This document shows, piece by piece, positions 22,920-31,082 of a stretch of DNA of 37,206 nucleotides. The notes below the pieces were generated by a model. That model worked only from the letters and a program-made list of their open reading frames with translations, did not search any database and was not told the origin of the DNA. The DNA comes from Acetobacteraceae bacterium. Lineage in GTDB: Bacteria > Pseudomonadota > Alphaproteobacteria > Acetobacterales > Acetobacteraceae. Made by a program: the position numbers and the translations under genes. The stretch is from assembly GCA_025452005.1 (NCBI GenBank), contig JANWJK010000078.1:1-37206 (forward strand). Direction: 5' to 3'. The number at the start of each line of letters is the position of its first letter. The first letter of the stretch is position 1.

Positions 22920-22937
22920 CTTCGGCGCCGGCCGAAG
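22920..22937. promoter_or_regulatory. Inverted repeat in the PPOX/ArsR divergent promoter region
   Basis: CTTCGG and CCGAAG form perfect 6-base arms around a 6-base GC core, directly upstream of the PPOX-family gene and about 60 bases before the ArsR-type start. A second GGCGCC pair lies a few bases downstream. It is a candidate site for autoregulation by the ArsR-type protein. In such GC-rich DNA short inverted repeats arise often, so confidence is low. Confidence 0.3.
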
Positions 22938-22998
22938 CATGGTCGCATGCACCGGCGCCGCTCGGCGCCTATGTTGGGACGAGATACTGGAGGATGCC

Positions 22999-23679
22999 AT
23001 GAGCGATTCCAACCGCATCGCCGTCACCGCATCGCTGCTCGGCGACCCGGCGCGCGCCAACATGCTCGCGGCCCTGATGGATGGTCGCGCGCTCACTGCG
23101 AAGGAGCTGGCATATGCTGCGCATGTCACGCCGCAGACGGCGAGCGGGCATCTGGGAAAGCTCGCCGATGGCGGGCTGCTGGCGGCGGAGAAGCAGGGTC
23201 GGCACCGCTACTACCGGTTGGCCTCGCCGCTGATTGGCCAGATGCTGGAGGGCGTGATGGCGGTGGCCGGGCCCGAGTCACCGCGCTCCACCGCGTGGCG
23301 CGGCGGCGAGGCGCTGCGCACGGCGCGCACCTGCTACGACCACCTGGCCGGACGGCTCGGCGTGGCCCTGGCAGACGCGCTGTCCGCGCGAGGGCATGTC
23401 ACGCTGGGCACCGATGGCGGCGAAGTGACCGAACAGGGAGCACGGTTCCTCGACGGCTTCGGTGCATCGCCCGCGCCGGGGCGACGGGTATTCTGCCGGC
23501 CGTGCCTCGACTGGAGCGAGCGTCGGCCGCATCTTGCGGGGCGGGTGGGCGCCGCGCTGGCGTGCCGGTGCTTCGCGCTTGGCTGGATCGCGCGGCAGCG
23601 CGACACGCGGGCGGTGGCGATCACCACGGCGGGGCGCCAGGGGTTCCAGCAAACCTTCGGGTTCGCGATCGGCGATTAG
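22999..23679 (+). CDS. ArsR-type winged-helix transcriptional regulator with extended C-terminus
   Basis: The 226-residue protein has an N-terminal ArsR-type helix-turn-helix: LLGDPARANMLAALMDGRAL, ELAYAAHVTPQTASGHLGKL as the recognition region, and a wing GLLAAEKQGRHRYYRLASP. The C-terminal ~130 residues are longer than in minimal ArsR proteins and include RRVFCRPCLDWSERRPHLAG and ALACRCFALGW; the CxxC-like cysteine sets could bind metal or sense redox state, though classical ELCVCDL is absent. YdfF/YczG-type regulators show this layout. Start 22999 has TGGAGGA upstream. It is divergent from the PPOX protein gene, a likely target. The stop is one base from the end of the convergent REC-Hpt gene. 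Confidence 0.87.
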   Translation: MSDSNRIAVTASLLGDPARANMLAALMDGRALTAKELAYAAHVTPQTASGHLGKLADGGLLAAEKQGRHRYYRLASPLIGQMLEGVMAVAGPESPRSTAWRGGEALRTARTCYDHLAGRLGVALADALSARGHVTLGTDGGEVTEQGARFLDGFGASPAPGRRVFCRPCLDWSERRPHLAGRVGAALACRCFALGWIARQRDTRAVAITTAGRQGFQQTFGFAIGD

Positions 23680-23680
23680 C

Positions 23681-24814
23681 TTACGCGAGCGACGGTTCTG
23701 CCTCGAGCCGCATCGACGGCACCTGACGATCGCTCATCATGGACCCGAGGATGGCCAGCGCGGCGTTGGTCTCCCATTCTGTCCGCTCGCTCAGTTGACT
23801 TGGGTTCGGAGCATCGCCGGCCAGGCCATGTTCAAGACTGCATGCCGCCGCGGACAGGGCGGCGAGCCCGAACGTCCCGGCTACCGAGGCCAGGTCGTGC
23901 GCGGCCTCCATCAGGACCGCCGCTGGGGTCGGGCGATGCAATAGTCGCAACATCTCCTCCATGCGGGCATGGAGCAGTTCGAGGCTCATCGATGCCGCGT
24001 GGGACGGCAGATACCGAAGGGCAGTCTCGAACCGCCCGCGATCGAACCTGGGGGACCGACCCGCCTCTGGGGCGCCACTCCCGCTCCGGCACGTCCGACC
24101 GCGCGCCACGGCCTCATCGATCGCACTGACCAATGTCGCGTATTCGACAGGCTTGGCGACATATCCGTCCATCCCGGCATCGTGGCATTGCGCGATCTTG
24201 ACGGGGAGGACGTATGCGGTCAGCGCCAGGATCGGCACCTGGCCGCTCGGACCTGGCAGCGATCGGATCTGTCTGGTGGCCTCCAACCCGTCCATTCCGG
24301 GCATGCGGACATCCATCAGGATCAGGTCGTAGGTCTGCTGTGATGCGAGCAGTACTGCGTCCTGCCCGCTTTCCGCCAGCGCCACGTCATGCCCGGCGGC
24401 GCGCAGCAGCCCGCCGATCATCTCGCGGTTCATGGCGATGTCATCGACCAGAAGGAGCCGTGCGACGGCCGAAGTGATGCTGTGCGCTATCGGGTGCGGT
24501 TTCGGCTTTCGGAGGCTCGGGACCAGCACAACCATGCAGGGCGGCGCGCCGTCGACGGCGGCCGCGCTCAGGAATTCGATCGCCGTCATATCTGGCAGAT
24601 CGGCGCCGAGGAGCAGGCAGTCGAACTGCTCCGCCCGCAGCAGGGCGAGGCCGGCAGCGCCATCGGCCGCCTGGCTTACGTCACACTCGGCCGGCGACAC
24701 ACCCCGCGGCAGGCTGTCACAGTTCCGCGGCTCGAACTCGCCGGAGGAGACGTACAGCAGGCGATAGCCGTTGCCCGTGGGCGCGGCGCGGATGGTGCTC
24801 ATGCGGCGCACCAT
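23681..24814 (-). CDS. REC-REC-Hpt signalling protein without a kinase domain
   Basis: A 377-residue protein made of receiver and phosphotransfer modules. Residues ~18-100 look like a degenerate receiver (LLYVSSGEF, LLLGADLPDMTAIEFL, with Gly where the phospho-Asp should be). Residues ~118-236 are a canonical receiver: Asp124/Asp125 in LLLVDDIAMNR, phospho-acceptor Asp168 in ILMDVRMPGMDGLEA, Thr199 in ALTAY, Lys221 in VAKPVEY. The C-terminal ~110 residues resemble an Hpt domain with His306 in EAAHDLASVAGTFGL. Such layouts are the tail of hybrid sensor kinases; the N-terminal sensor and kinase are absent, with no fragment of them upstream. It could be a phosphorelay intermediate or a truncated hybrid kinase. 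An ATG at 24802 is an alternative start. Confidence 0.85.
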   Translation of the reverse strand: MVRRMSTIRAAPTGNGYRLLYVSSGEFEPRNCDSLPRGVSPAECDVSQAADGAAGLALLRAEQFDCLLLGADLPDMTAIEFLSAAAVDGAPPCMVVLVPSLRKPKPHPIAHSITSAVARLLLVDDIAMNREMIGGLLRAAGHDVALAESGQDAVLLASQQTYDLILMDVRMPGMDGLEATRQIRSLPGPSGQVPILALTAYVLPVKIAQCHDAGMDGYVAKPVEYATLVSAIDEAVARGRTCRSGSGAPEAGRSPRFDRGRFETALRYLPSHAASMSLELLHARMEEMLRLLHRPTPAAVLMEAAHDLASVAGTFGLAALSAAACSLEHGLAGDAPNPSQLSERTEWETNAALAILGSMMSDRQVPSMRLEAEPSLA

Positions 24815-25025
24815 ACCGGCCGAGCACTAGCAAATGGTTAGTGGCAGGCCCGCAAGTTGCAGGCGATGCCTGGATCAGGCCGACCGGCGGCGTCACGCTC
24901 AGCGCGACGACTGCGCCGCTCCGAAAAGGATAATGCACCGAGGGTATAGCGCGGACCTGCCCGCCTCCAGCGAGTGGTGGCTGGAGCTACGAACAGCAAC
25001 GAACCTCCCAGAAGGAGACCAACTC

Positions 25026-25430
25026 GTGATCATTTCCCACATATACGTTGACGAGCATGGGGAATCGCACTTTGCCGATCTTGAACTGCCCGAATCGATC
25101 ATGCCATCAGCGCCAGGTCTGCCCGATATGCTATCCACTCCGTCGATGGAGGCGACCAGTTTGCGGCTGATAAGCACCAAGCCGGAGGCCATGGCCCGCG
25201 GTTGGCATCCTGCTCCAGGAAGGCAATTTTCGCTGATGCTGAAGGGGTCTGTTGCAGTGGAAGTGTCTGACGGCGAGATCAGGCAGTTCGCACCAGGTTC
25301 GGTGCTCTTTTTCGAAGACGTATGGGGAAAGGGACACCTCAACCACGCCATTGACACGGATGACATCTTATTGGGTTTCGTCGCGGTGCCTGACCACACT
25401 ATCGTCGTCGATGGTGAGATCGCCCGTTAG
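25026..25430 (+). CDS. Cupin-domain protein
   Basis: A single-cupin protein of 134 residues. The beta-barrel core reads GWHPAPGRQFSLMLKGSVAV, then GEIRQFAPGSVLFFEDVWG and KGHLNHA, resembling cupin motif 1 (with reduced metal-ligand set: His of WHPAP and a Gln) and motif 2 (G..H). Two candidate metal-binding His are in GKGHLNH. The GTG start at 25026 has AAGGAGA seven bases upstream, the best site in the region; open frame continues upstream but lacks one. It lies in a segment visibly less GC-rich than its neighbours. The following MFS gene is in the same direction. Ligand or reaction unknown. Confidence 0.8.
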   Translation: MIISHIYVDEHGESHFADLELPESIMPSAPGLPDMLSTPSMEATSLRLISTKPEAMARGWHPAPGRQFSLMLKGSVAVEVSDGEIRQFAPGSVLFFEDVWGKGHLNHAIDTDDILLGFVAVPDHTIVVDGEIAR

Positions 25431-25580
25431 TTCGGCGCAGGATCGGGTGGCACCGATCGGCTCGCGGCTCATCGCCCGTCGCTATGACGCGAGGCCTCCA
25501 ATGGAACCTTGAAAGCTGTCGCCTAACGCCGTTGCGGGCACGATCAGAACATTTCTGGACGATCGGTTGAACGGACCCAA

Positions 25581-25612
25581 GTCCAACCGTATACCGGGTG
25601 CAACGGTTGGAC
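25581..25612. promoter_or_regulatory. Perfect 10-bp inverted repeat upstream of the MFS gene
   Basis: GTCCAACCGT (25581-25590) and ACGGTTGGAC (25603-25612) are perfect 10-base arms around a 12-base loop, 15 bases before the MFS start at 25627. A related direct copy (CGGTTGAACGGACCC) lies just upstream at about 25564-25578. No T-run follows. The repeat could be a regulator-binding site or an RNA hairpin controlling the transporter; the close spacing to the start favours control at the transcript or translation level. Confidence 0.5.
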
Positions 25613-25626
25613 CCAGTCATGCGCCT

Positions 25627-26938
25627 ATGTCGAACGAGCATTCGAGGATCGAGAGATTGACCGGCCGGGAGCGGCGGCGGATACGCCAGGCGCTGCTTGG
25701 CTTCGCACTGTGCGTGGCGTTCTATTCCGTCCAATACGCATTGCGCTCGGCACCAACTGTGATGCTCGCTGATCTGGCGCGGGCATTCAACATAAGCTCG
25801 GTCGATGTCGGTGATTTGTCGAGTATCTTCCTCTACACGTATGCGATATTCGCACTGATTTCCGGCACTGTCCTTGACCGCTTCGGAGCGCGCGCCGCCG
25901 TGCCATGCGGTGCCGCGATCACCGCCTTTGGCGCCCTGCTCTTCGTGCTCGATGGATTTGGTGCAGCGGAGGTCGGTCGGCTGTTGCAAGGCGCAGGAAG
26001 CGCGTTCGCACTCACCGGCGCGGTCTATGTCGCAGCCAGCGGTTTGCCGCCGTCGCGATTGGCCTTGGCGATCGGCATAGCGCAAGCGGCTGGGATGTTC
26101 GGCGCCTGGGCAGGGCAGTGGCTCGTCTCGGTGGCGCTGCGTACCTGGGACGTTGCCTGGCAATCCATCTGGGTGGCGGTGGTCGGAATTTTGGTTCTAT
26201 TGGCACTCTGCATCGCGGTTTCGCTTCCCGGTCGGGCGCCGGCCGAATCCCAGCCAGCCTCCGTCGGCGAGAATGCGCCAGCCAGCGTCTTGCGCCCATT
26301 GCAAATTCTGTTTGCGAATCCTCAGACATGGTTCTGCGCGATTTGCGCCGGCGGCCTGTTCGTGCCGACTGCGATCGGCGCCCTCATCTGGCGGATTCCC
26401 TTCTACAGCACGGGCCTCGACGTCCCATACCAGCAAGCGGTGCTGAGTGCATCGATGGTGCCGCTCGGGCTGGGTCATTGGCGCGCCTCTTCTGGGCTGG
26501 ATGTCGGATCGCATCGGTCGCCGGAAGCCGGTCCTCATTGCGGGCAGCCTAATCCTTGCCGTGACCGAAGCGATCGTTCTGTTTGCGCCGGCACCTATCG
26601 CATCGTACTGGGCGGTCGATTTCGTCTTTGGTGTGGCATCGGGGGCTGCGATGATTCCGTTCAGTATCGTCAAGGAAATCAACCCTGACGAAGTCAAGGG
26701 AACCGCCACCGGGGCGACGAATCTCATCGTGTTCTCGATGAGTGCTATTATTGGCAGTATCCATACTTGGCTTCTCACGCCGTCTGTGACCGGCGAAGCG
26801 TTGACGGCTGCCGCCATCCGTCGCGTTGGTCTGCTGGGTCTGGGAGCGATCGTGCTCGCGGTTCTGCTCGCTTTCCTTCTCCCTGAGACAGGACCATCAG
26901 GCGCTGGCACCGCGGCCCGGGTGAGACGGCAGACCTGA
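25627..26938 (+). pseudogene. MFS transporter, frameshifted
   Basis: A 12-TM major facilitator of about 437 residues if restored. The first frame encodes FALCVAFYSVQYALRSAP, LSSIFLYTYAIFALISGTVL, DRFGARAAV and AEVGRLLQGAGSAFAL. It runs to about 26469, where the product should read MVPLGWVIGAPLLGW. A GGG at 26467-26469 in place of GG shifts the frame; the second frame continues WVIGAPLLGWMSDRIGRRKP to a normal C-terminus at 26938. Either the gene is inactive or a homopolymer sequencing error is present; the clean continuation favours an error or a recent mutation. Start 25627 has no good ribosome-binding site, and the substrate is unknown. Confidence 0.8.
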
Positions 26939-27183
26939 GGATGTGATTGGCATTCGGGCGGCCGCGGTCGGCGCAGCACTCAGTCCACGCTCTACGGCAC
27001 CAGGGGTCTCGCGCTCCGCAACCGCGCCATCGGCTGCATCGGTGTCCGTCGCCATCGCCGTGGCACGCCGCCGGGCAGCGCTGGAACGCGCGGGACTGTT
27101 CGGCCGTACCGGTGGGCTTACCGATACATACCTATCGCGTGCATGGTAATCTGGCGCCGCCCTCTCGCACGGAGGATGAATGG

Positions 27184-28269
27184 ATGAAACTTGCCATCTG
27201 GTCGACGACCACCCCGCGCCCGAACTCGACGCATGCCGAGATGTTCCGCCGCCAACTCGAGGAGGTGGAACTGGCCGAACGCATCGGCATCGATCAGATC
27301 TGGTTTTTCGAACATCATCTGAACCCGACCGGGCCGGTGCCGTCGCCAAATCTTTTGATCGCCGCCGCCGCACGGACGACCAGCCGCATCCGCTTTGCCA
27401 GCATGGTCAACATCCTGCCATTCCGCCATCCGCTGCTGGTCGCCGAAGAGGCGGCGATGCTGGATAATCTGACCGAGGGGCGGTTCGACATGGGCCTCGG
27501 CCGCGGCCTGCGTCCACCGGAGTTCGCGGCGTTCGGCGTCGATCAGCAGCAGTCGCGCGAGATGTTCGTGGAGTCGTTCGACATCATCCGCCGGGTGTTC
27601 TCCGACGAGATGTTCGAGCATCGAGGCAAGTACTGGACCGTGCGGAAGGATGCGCCACTGGCGCCGCCGCTTGTGCAGCGTCCGCATCCGCCGTTCCTGG
27701 TCAGCGCGCAGAGCGAGGAGACGCTGCGCTGGGCCGCGCGTCACGATATCCCGTTCGCGCAGATCGACTCGTTGGCTGAACAGGCGCGAGACGCTGCGGC
27801 GCTGTATCGCGACGTTCAGATGGCGCACGGACACGCGCCGGCGCCGCGGCTCTATCTGATGCGCGAGATCTACGTTGGCGAGAGCGACGCGCAGGCACGG
27901 GCCGAAGCGGAACCCTGGATGCTGCAACAGTGGCAACTGTGGAACCGCTACACGCAGTTCACGCGCGGCGGCGAGTTGCCGGAGAGCTACGACTTCTGGC
28001 GCCGGCAGGCGCCGATGCTGCATGCGATGGGGTTTGAGGAGACCGTGGCGAACGATATGGTGATCCTCGGTGGGTCGGAGAGGGTGGCTGAGATCATTCT
28101 CCGTTTGGCGGGTCAGCTCGACCTGATGGGCCTGGCGCTGATCTTCAAGTTGGGCGCGATGCCGTACGACATGGTGGAGCGGTCGATGACGCTTTTTGGC
28201 GAGGAGGTGATGCCGAGGATACGGCATGTTCTCAATCGCGTTGGCGACGCGGCGCCCCGCGCTGCATGA
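27184..28269 (+). CDS. LLM-class (luciferase-like) flavin-dependent monooxygenase
   Basis: A 361-residue TIM-barrel protein of the bacterial luciferase-like family, using FMN or F420. It reads KLAIWSTTTPRPN, EVELAERIGIDQIWFFEHH with the family His pair, NLLIAAAARTTSRIRFASMV, VNILPFRHPLLVAEEAAMLD, LTEGRFDMGLGRGLRPPEFAAFG and later PPLVQRPHPPFLVSAQSEET, all LLM hallmarks. The start at 27184 is placed by GGAGG eight bases upstream. The oxygenated substrate is unknown; alkanal-type, sulfonate or xenobiotic oxidation are possible. It stands alone; the 245 bases before it hold no gene I can support. Confidence 0.93.
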   Translation: MKLAIWSTTTPRPNSTHAEMFRRQLEEVELAERIGIDQIWFFEHHLNPTGPVPSPNLLIAAAARTTSRIRFASMVNILPFRHPLLVAEEAAMLDNLTEGRFDMGLGRGLRPPEFAAFGVDQQQSREMFVESFDIIRRVFSDEMFEHRGKYWTVRKDAPLAPPLVQRPHPPFLVSAQSEETLRWAARHDIPFAQIDSLAEQARDAAALYRDVQMAHGHAPAPRLYLMREIYVGESDAQARAEAEPWMLQQWQLWNRYTQFTRGGELPESYDFWRRQAPMLHAMGFEETVANDMVILGGSERVAEIILRLAGQLDLMGLALIFKLGAMPYDMVERSMTLFGEEVMPRIRHVLNRVGDAAPRAA

Positions 28270-28281
28270 GGTGCCCGGCCG

Positions 28282-28461
28282 CTACGCCTTGACCAGCGGG
28301 CACGCATGCTCGGACAGCGGTCGCCAAGCTCCTCCACGGGGCGTCGTCGCGATCAGCTTGCACAGATCCCATTCGTGCCGGCTCTCGGACGGTTTTTCCA
28401 CTTCGAACAAGTAAACCGGCTGGATCTTTCGCCCGCCCTCACGAATCTGCCCGGGGCCTGC
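28282..28461 (-). pseudogene. C-terminal remnant of an ABC transporter substrate-binding protein
   Basis: Reading the minus strand to a TAG at 28282-28284, about 58 codons encode GQIREGGRKIQPVYLFEVEK, PSESRHEWDLCKLIATTPRG and GAWRPLSEHACPLVKA. This is the characteristic C-terminus of branched-chain amino-acid/urea-type periplasmic binding proteins (IRED.R.....YLF.VK.P.ES...WD..K..A.IP...AF.PLSE..CPLV). Upstream of about 28461 the similarity stops and no N-terminal part is present. It is a gene relic left by a deletion, next to an AT-rich stretch. Confidence 0.75.
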
Positions 28462-28533
28462 ATGACGGGGCGGCCCCTTGCTGAGGAGAAAGGGGCGGAT
28501 GTGTTAGTTAGATATAATGTTATAAACGGTTGT

Positions 28534-29580
28534 TTATATTAACTCATCGCGCCCATGCCGCCGCTGCCAGAACGTCGCGTCGGGCCACCGCTGCTCGCGG
28601 CGGTAATTGGCGCTGCGGCTGTCGACAAACTTACGGAATTGCTGCGCGGTCGCCGCGGCGAACGCTTCAACCGCGCCGCGATCGCCCGCCAGATCCGCGG
28701 CGACCGCCGCCGCGGCGTCCAGGGCGGATTGCAGGGCCTTGGCGATCCCCTGTCCGGAGCACGGATCATAGGACAGTGCAGCATCGCCGACCGCCAGCCA
28801 GCCCGGTCCGGCGAAGCGCGACAGGCATCCGCTCGAGGCGGCAACGACGGACACAGACGACCAGTCGCGCGCCGCCGCGGCAAGGCCGCCAACCATCCGG
28901 GTCTCGCCGAATTCACGCTCCCAATGCCGGGACCGGTCAGGCGGCAGCAGGTCGGCGTCGGTGAAATACACGGCAACGACCCGGTCGCCGGGCAGGCAGG
29001 CGGCATACCACCAGCCATCGGGACGCGCCTCGATGAACGTCCGGTCGTCGGCGCAGGCGAGCCGCGCGAACCTGACCAGCGCCACCAGCCGATCGCATGA
29101 ATGGCGCCTCGCACCCTGGCGGCGTGCCAGCCAGCTTGCTCGCCCGGTCGCATCGATCAGCCAGGGAGTCTCCTGGATATCCAGACTGTCGCCTGCCGCG
29201 ACGAAGCGAACCTCGGCGCCGGCGGCCCGCGCGGCGCACAGCAGCATGTCATCGAAGCGCTCGCGATCGAGGTGCCAGCCGGCGCCGTACGGGTTGGCGA
29301 TGAACTCGTTCTCGAACGGTGCTTCCCCGCCCCAGATCACGCCGGTGCCGGGCGAGGCTCGGTGGCCGGCCGCGACGAAACTCTCCCAGAGCCCCAATCG
29401 CGCCAGCGGACGCACGATCGACGGCGGCACGGTTTCGCCGACCAGCCTGGTTGCTCCGCGGCTTCGCGCGAACAGCGCTACCGCCAAGCCGTTGCCTGCG
29501 AGCGCGATCGCCGCGGCGGCTCCTGCGGGACCGCCGCCCAGCACGATCGCGTCGTAGCGGGAAGCGCGCCCGCTACGCAT
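28534..29580 (-). CDS. LodB-like FAD-dependent protein for LodA/GoxA cofactor maturation
   Basis: A 348-residue FAD-dependent oxidoreductase of the tryptophan-halogenase/monooxygenase superfamily. It has YDAIVLGGGPAGAAAAIALA, GETVPPSIVRPLARLGLW, WHLDRERFDDMLL, a DATGRASWLAR motif and a late FAD site FAGPGWLAVGDAALSYDPCSGQG. In the LodA family the adjacent flavoprotein LodB is needed to form the cysteine tryptophylquinone cofactor; the position here, with its ATG (29580) overlapping the LodA-like stop by 8 bases, supports that role. Halogenase activity is unlikely because the WxWxIP motif is not seen. The minus-strand 3' end lies in an AT-rich hairpin region. Confidence 0.83.
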   Translation of the reverse strand: MRSGRASRYDAIVLGGGPAGAAAAIALAGNGLAVALFARSRGATRLVGETVPPSIVRPLARLGLWESFVAAGHRASPGTGVIWGGEAPFENEFIANPYGAGWHLDRERFDDMLLCAARAAGAEVRFVAAGDSLDIQETPWLIDATGRASWLARRQGARRHSCDRLVALVRFARLACADDRTFIEARPDGWWYAACLPGDRVVAVYFTDADLLPPDRSRHWEREFGETRMVGGLAAAARDWSSVSVVAASSGCLSRFAGPGWLAVGDAALSYDPCSGQGIAKALQSALDAAAAVAADLAGDRGAVEAFAAATAQQFRKFVDSRSANYRREQRWPDATFWQRRHGRDELI

Positions 29581-31054
29581 TCCTCGGGAACTGCGGATCG
29601 CGATCCGTCTCGACGAACACACGCCGGCCACCGGCCTGTCCCGCAACGATGAAGCCAAGCTGGAGCACGTGATCGACCATGCCCTGGTGGTCACCCTCGG
29701 GGATCGGGTCCTCCCAGGTCGCCTGGCTGGCCGGGATGTTGTTGCCGTCCGTCATCGCGATGTCCGGCCGCTGCGACGGCCACCATGCACCGCCGTCGCA
29801 GTCGCGGAAGTCCGCCTGCCAGGGCACTGCCATGATCTCGGTGAGGCATCCGGGATAGACCTTGGCGACATTGGTCGGGTCCAGCCGGAACGGCCGTGCG
29901 TAGATGTCCTTGTCGCGCAGGTTGATGCTCGCCTCGATGCCCGGGAAGAAGTTGTTGCCGACGCAGCCGTCCAGTGCCGCACGATCGAGCTGCTCCGGCA
30001 CCGGCGTCACCGGATCGGCACCGGCAAGATCGGCAATGAAGTCGCCGTCCACCCACTGCTTGACGTACGTGGTCATGAACGCCGGCATGGCGAAGTCCCG
30101 CAGTCCAGGCGACTCGATCCGCTTCGCGACCTTGGCCCGCAGGTCGGCGCTTGCCGCGGCGTTGCTGCCGAGAGCCTGCCAGTCGATGGCGGCCAGGTCT
30201 TGCCACCGCGAGAAGCTGTTCACCCATTGCAGGTCCGCCGCGCGCTCGATCAGCGGCTTGATGTGGCGGTGGAACGATGGCCGCGGGTCCGGCTGCAACG
30301 CCCCCTTCTCGACGGCGGCGCCGAAAGCCACGTCGTACAGGGTGACGATCGAATTGATCGCCGGTGCGAAATCGGGCGGCGCCACGACCACCCAGGATGG
30401 ATGGTGGACCGCGATCGGCTCCTGGCCGGGCAGGGTGACCACGGCCGTGACCGGCCCGTCTGACACGTCGTCGTGCCAGCGGTCGTTGTTGGCGAACTCC
30501 GGCAGGTCTTCGCCCGGAGGAACCGACTCGCTGACGCCGCGTCCGCCGAGTACGAGCAGCCGGCCCTTCGCGTCGGTCCGCAGTTCGCCGAGATACACGT
30601 CCTTGCCCAGGAACCGGCCATTGAACGCTTGGGCGCCCCGGTTGGCGCCGGCGATCGTGACCGGCTGCGGATTGCGGATGATCAGGCTGTCTCGGTCGGC
30701 TATGCCGGTGTTGCGCGGCCGGGCAGGGTGGAATTGGCCGGGGCTGCGATCGAGTGCCGCCTTGCGGTTGACCAGATCGACGCGCCATTCGATCCGCGCC
30801 TCGTCCGCGGTCACCTCGCCGATCAGCTCCAGCGCCCCGGACGCATCCTGCTGGAAGCGGAACACCCGGAACCGCGCCGCCTGCCGCTTCACCCGACCCT
30901 GCTCCTTGTAGCGGGCGATCGGGGTCTCCGTGCCGTCGGCGGTGATCTCGACCCCGGCCGACCCGGGAGCCTCCGGGCCAACAAAGAACGCGTCCGGGTG
31001 ATTGCCGACCCGGGCGACCCCGATGGCCGGATGGATCTTGTAGACTATTGCCAC
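29573..31054 (-). CDS. LodA/GoxA-like cysteine-tryptophylquinone amino-acid oxidase
   Basis: A 493-residue protein of the LodA family (L-lysine epsilon-oxidase, glycine oxidase GoxA), quinoprotein enzymes with a self-crosslinked Cys-Trp cofactor that release hydrogen peroxide. The N-terminus YKIHPAIGVARVGNHPDAFF is the family start. The C-terminal half carries LDGCVGNNFFPGIEAS (Cys364) and GGAWWPSQRPDIAM (Trp424/425), where the crosslinked Cys and Trp lie, about 60 residues apart. It is shorter than Marinomonas LodA and has no signal peptide. It lies 28 bases after the ferritin-like gene and overlaps the LodB-like gene. Substrate amino acid or amine unknown; secreted antimicrobial peroxide production is known for some members and only inferred here. 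Confidence 0.9.
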   Translation of the reverse strand: MAIVYKIHPAIGVARVGNHPDAFFVGPEAPGSAGVEITADGTETPIARYKEQGRVKRQAARFRVFRFQQDASGALELIGEVTADEARIEWRVDLVNRKAALDRSPGQFHPARPRNTGIADRDSLIIRNPQPVTIAGANRGAQAFNGRFLGKDVYLGELRTDAKGRLLVLGGRGVSESVPPGEDLPEFANNDRWHDDVSDGPVTAVVTLPGQEPIAVHHPSWVVVAPPDFAPAINSIVTLYDVAFGAAVEKGALQPDPRPSFHRHIKPLIERAADLQWVNSFSRWQDLAAIDWQALGSNAAASADLRAKVAKRIESPGLRDFAMPAFMTTYVKQWVDGDFIADLAGADPVTPVPEQLDRAALDGCVGNNFFPGIEASINLRDKDIYARPFRLDPTNVAKVYPGCLTEIMAVPWQADFRDCDGGAWWPSQRPDIAMTDGNNIPASQATWEDPIPEGDHQGMVDHVLQLGFIVAGQAGGRRVFVETDRDPQFPRNA

Positions 31055-31082
31055 GGCTTCCCCCTGTTTCGTTGCGCGCGGT

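Noticed and set aside
26943-27149. 68-codon open frame before the LLM monooxygenase gene
   Set aside because: No ribosome-binding site or family resemblance; Ala/Arg/Ser-rich. The interval 26939-27183 is left without a gene.
28521-28538. TATAAAC/GTTTATA hairpin as a terminator of the LodB-like gene
   Set aside because: The stem is AT-only and short, includes the stop codon itself, and no T-run follows on the minus strand.
28534-29580. Tryptophan halogenase
   Set aside because: The FAD motifs fit the superfamily, but the halogenase WxWxIP motif is not visible and the LodA-like neighbour explains the gene better as LodB-type.
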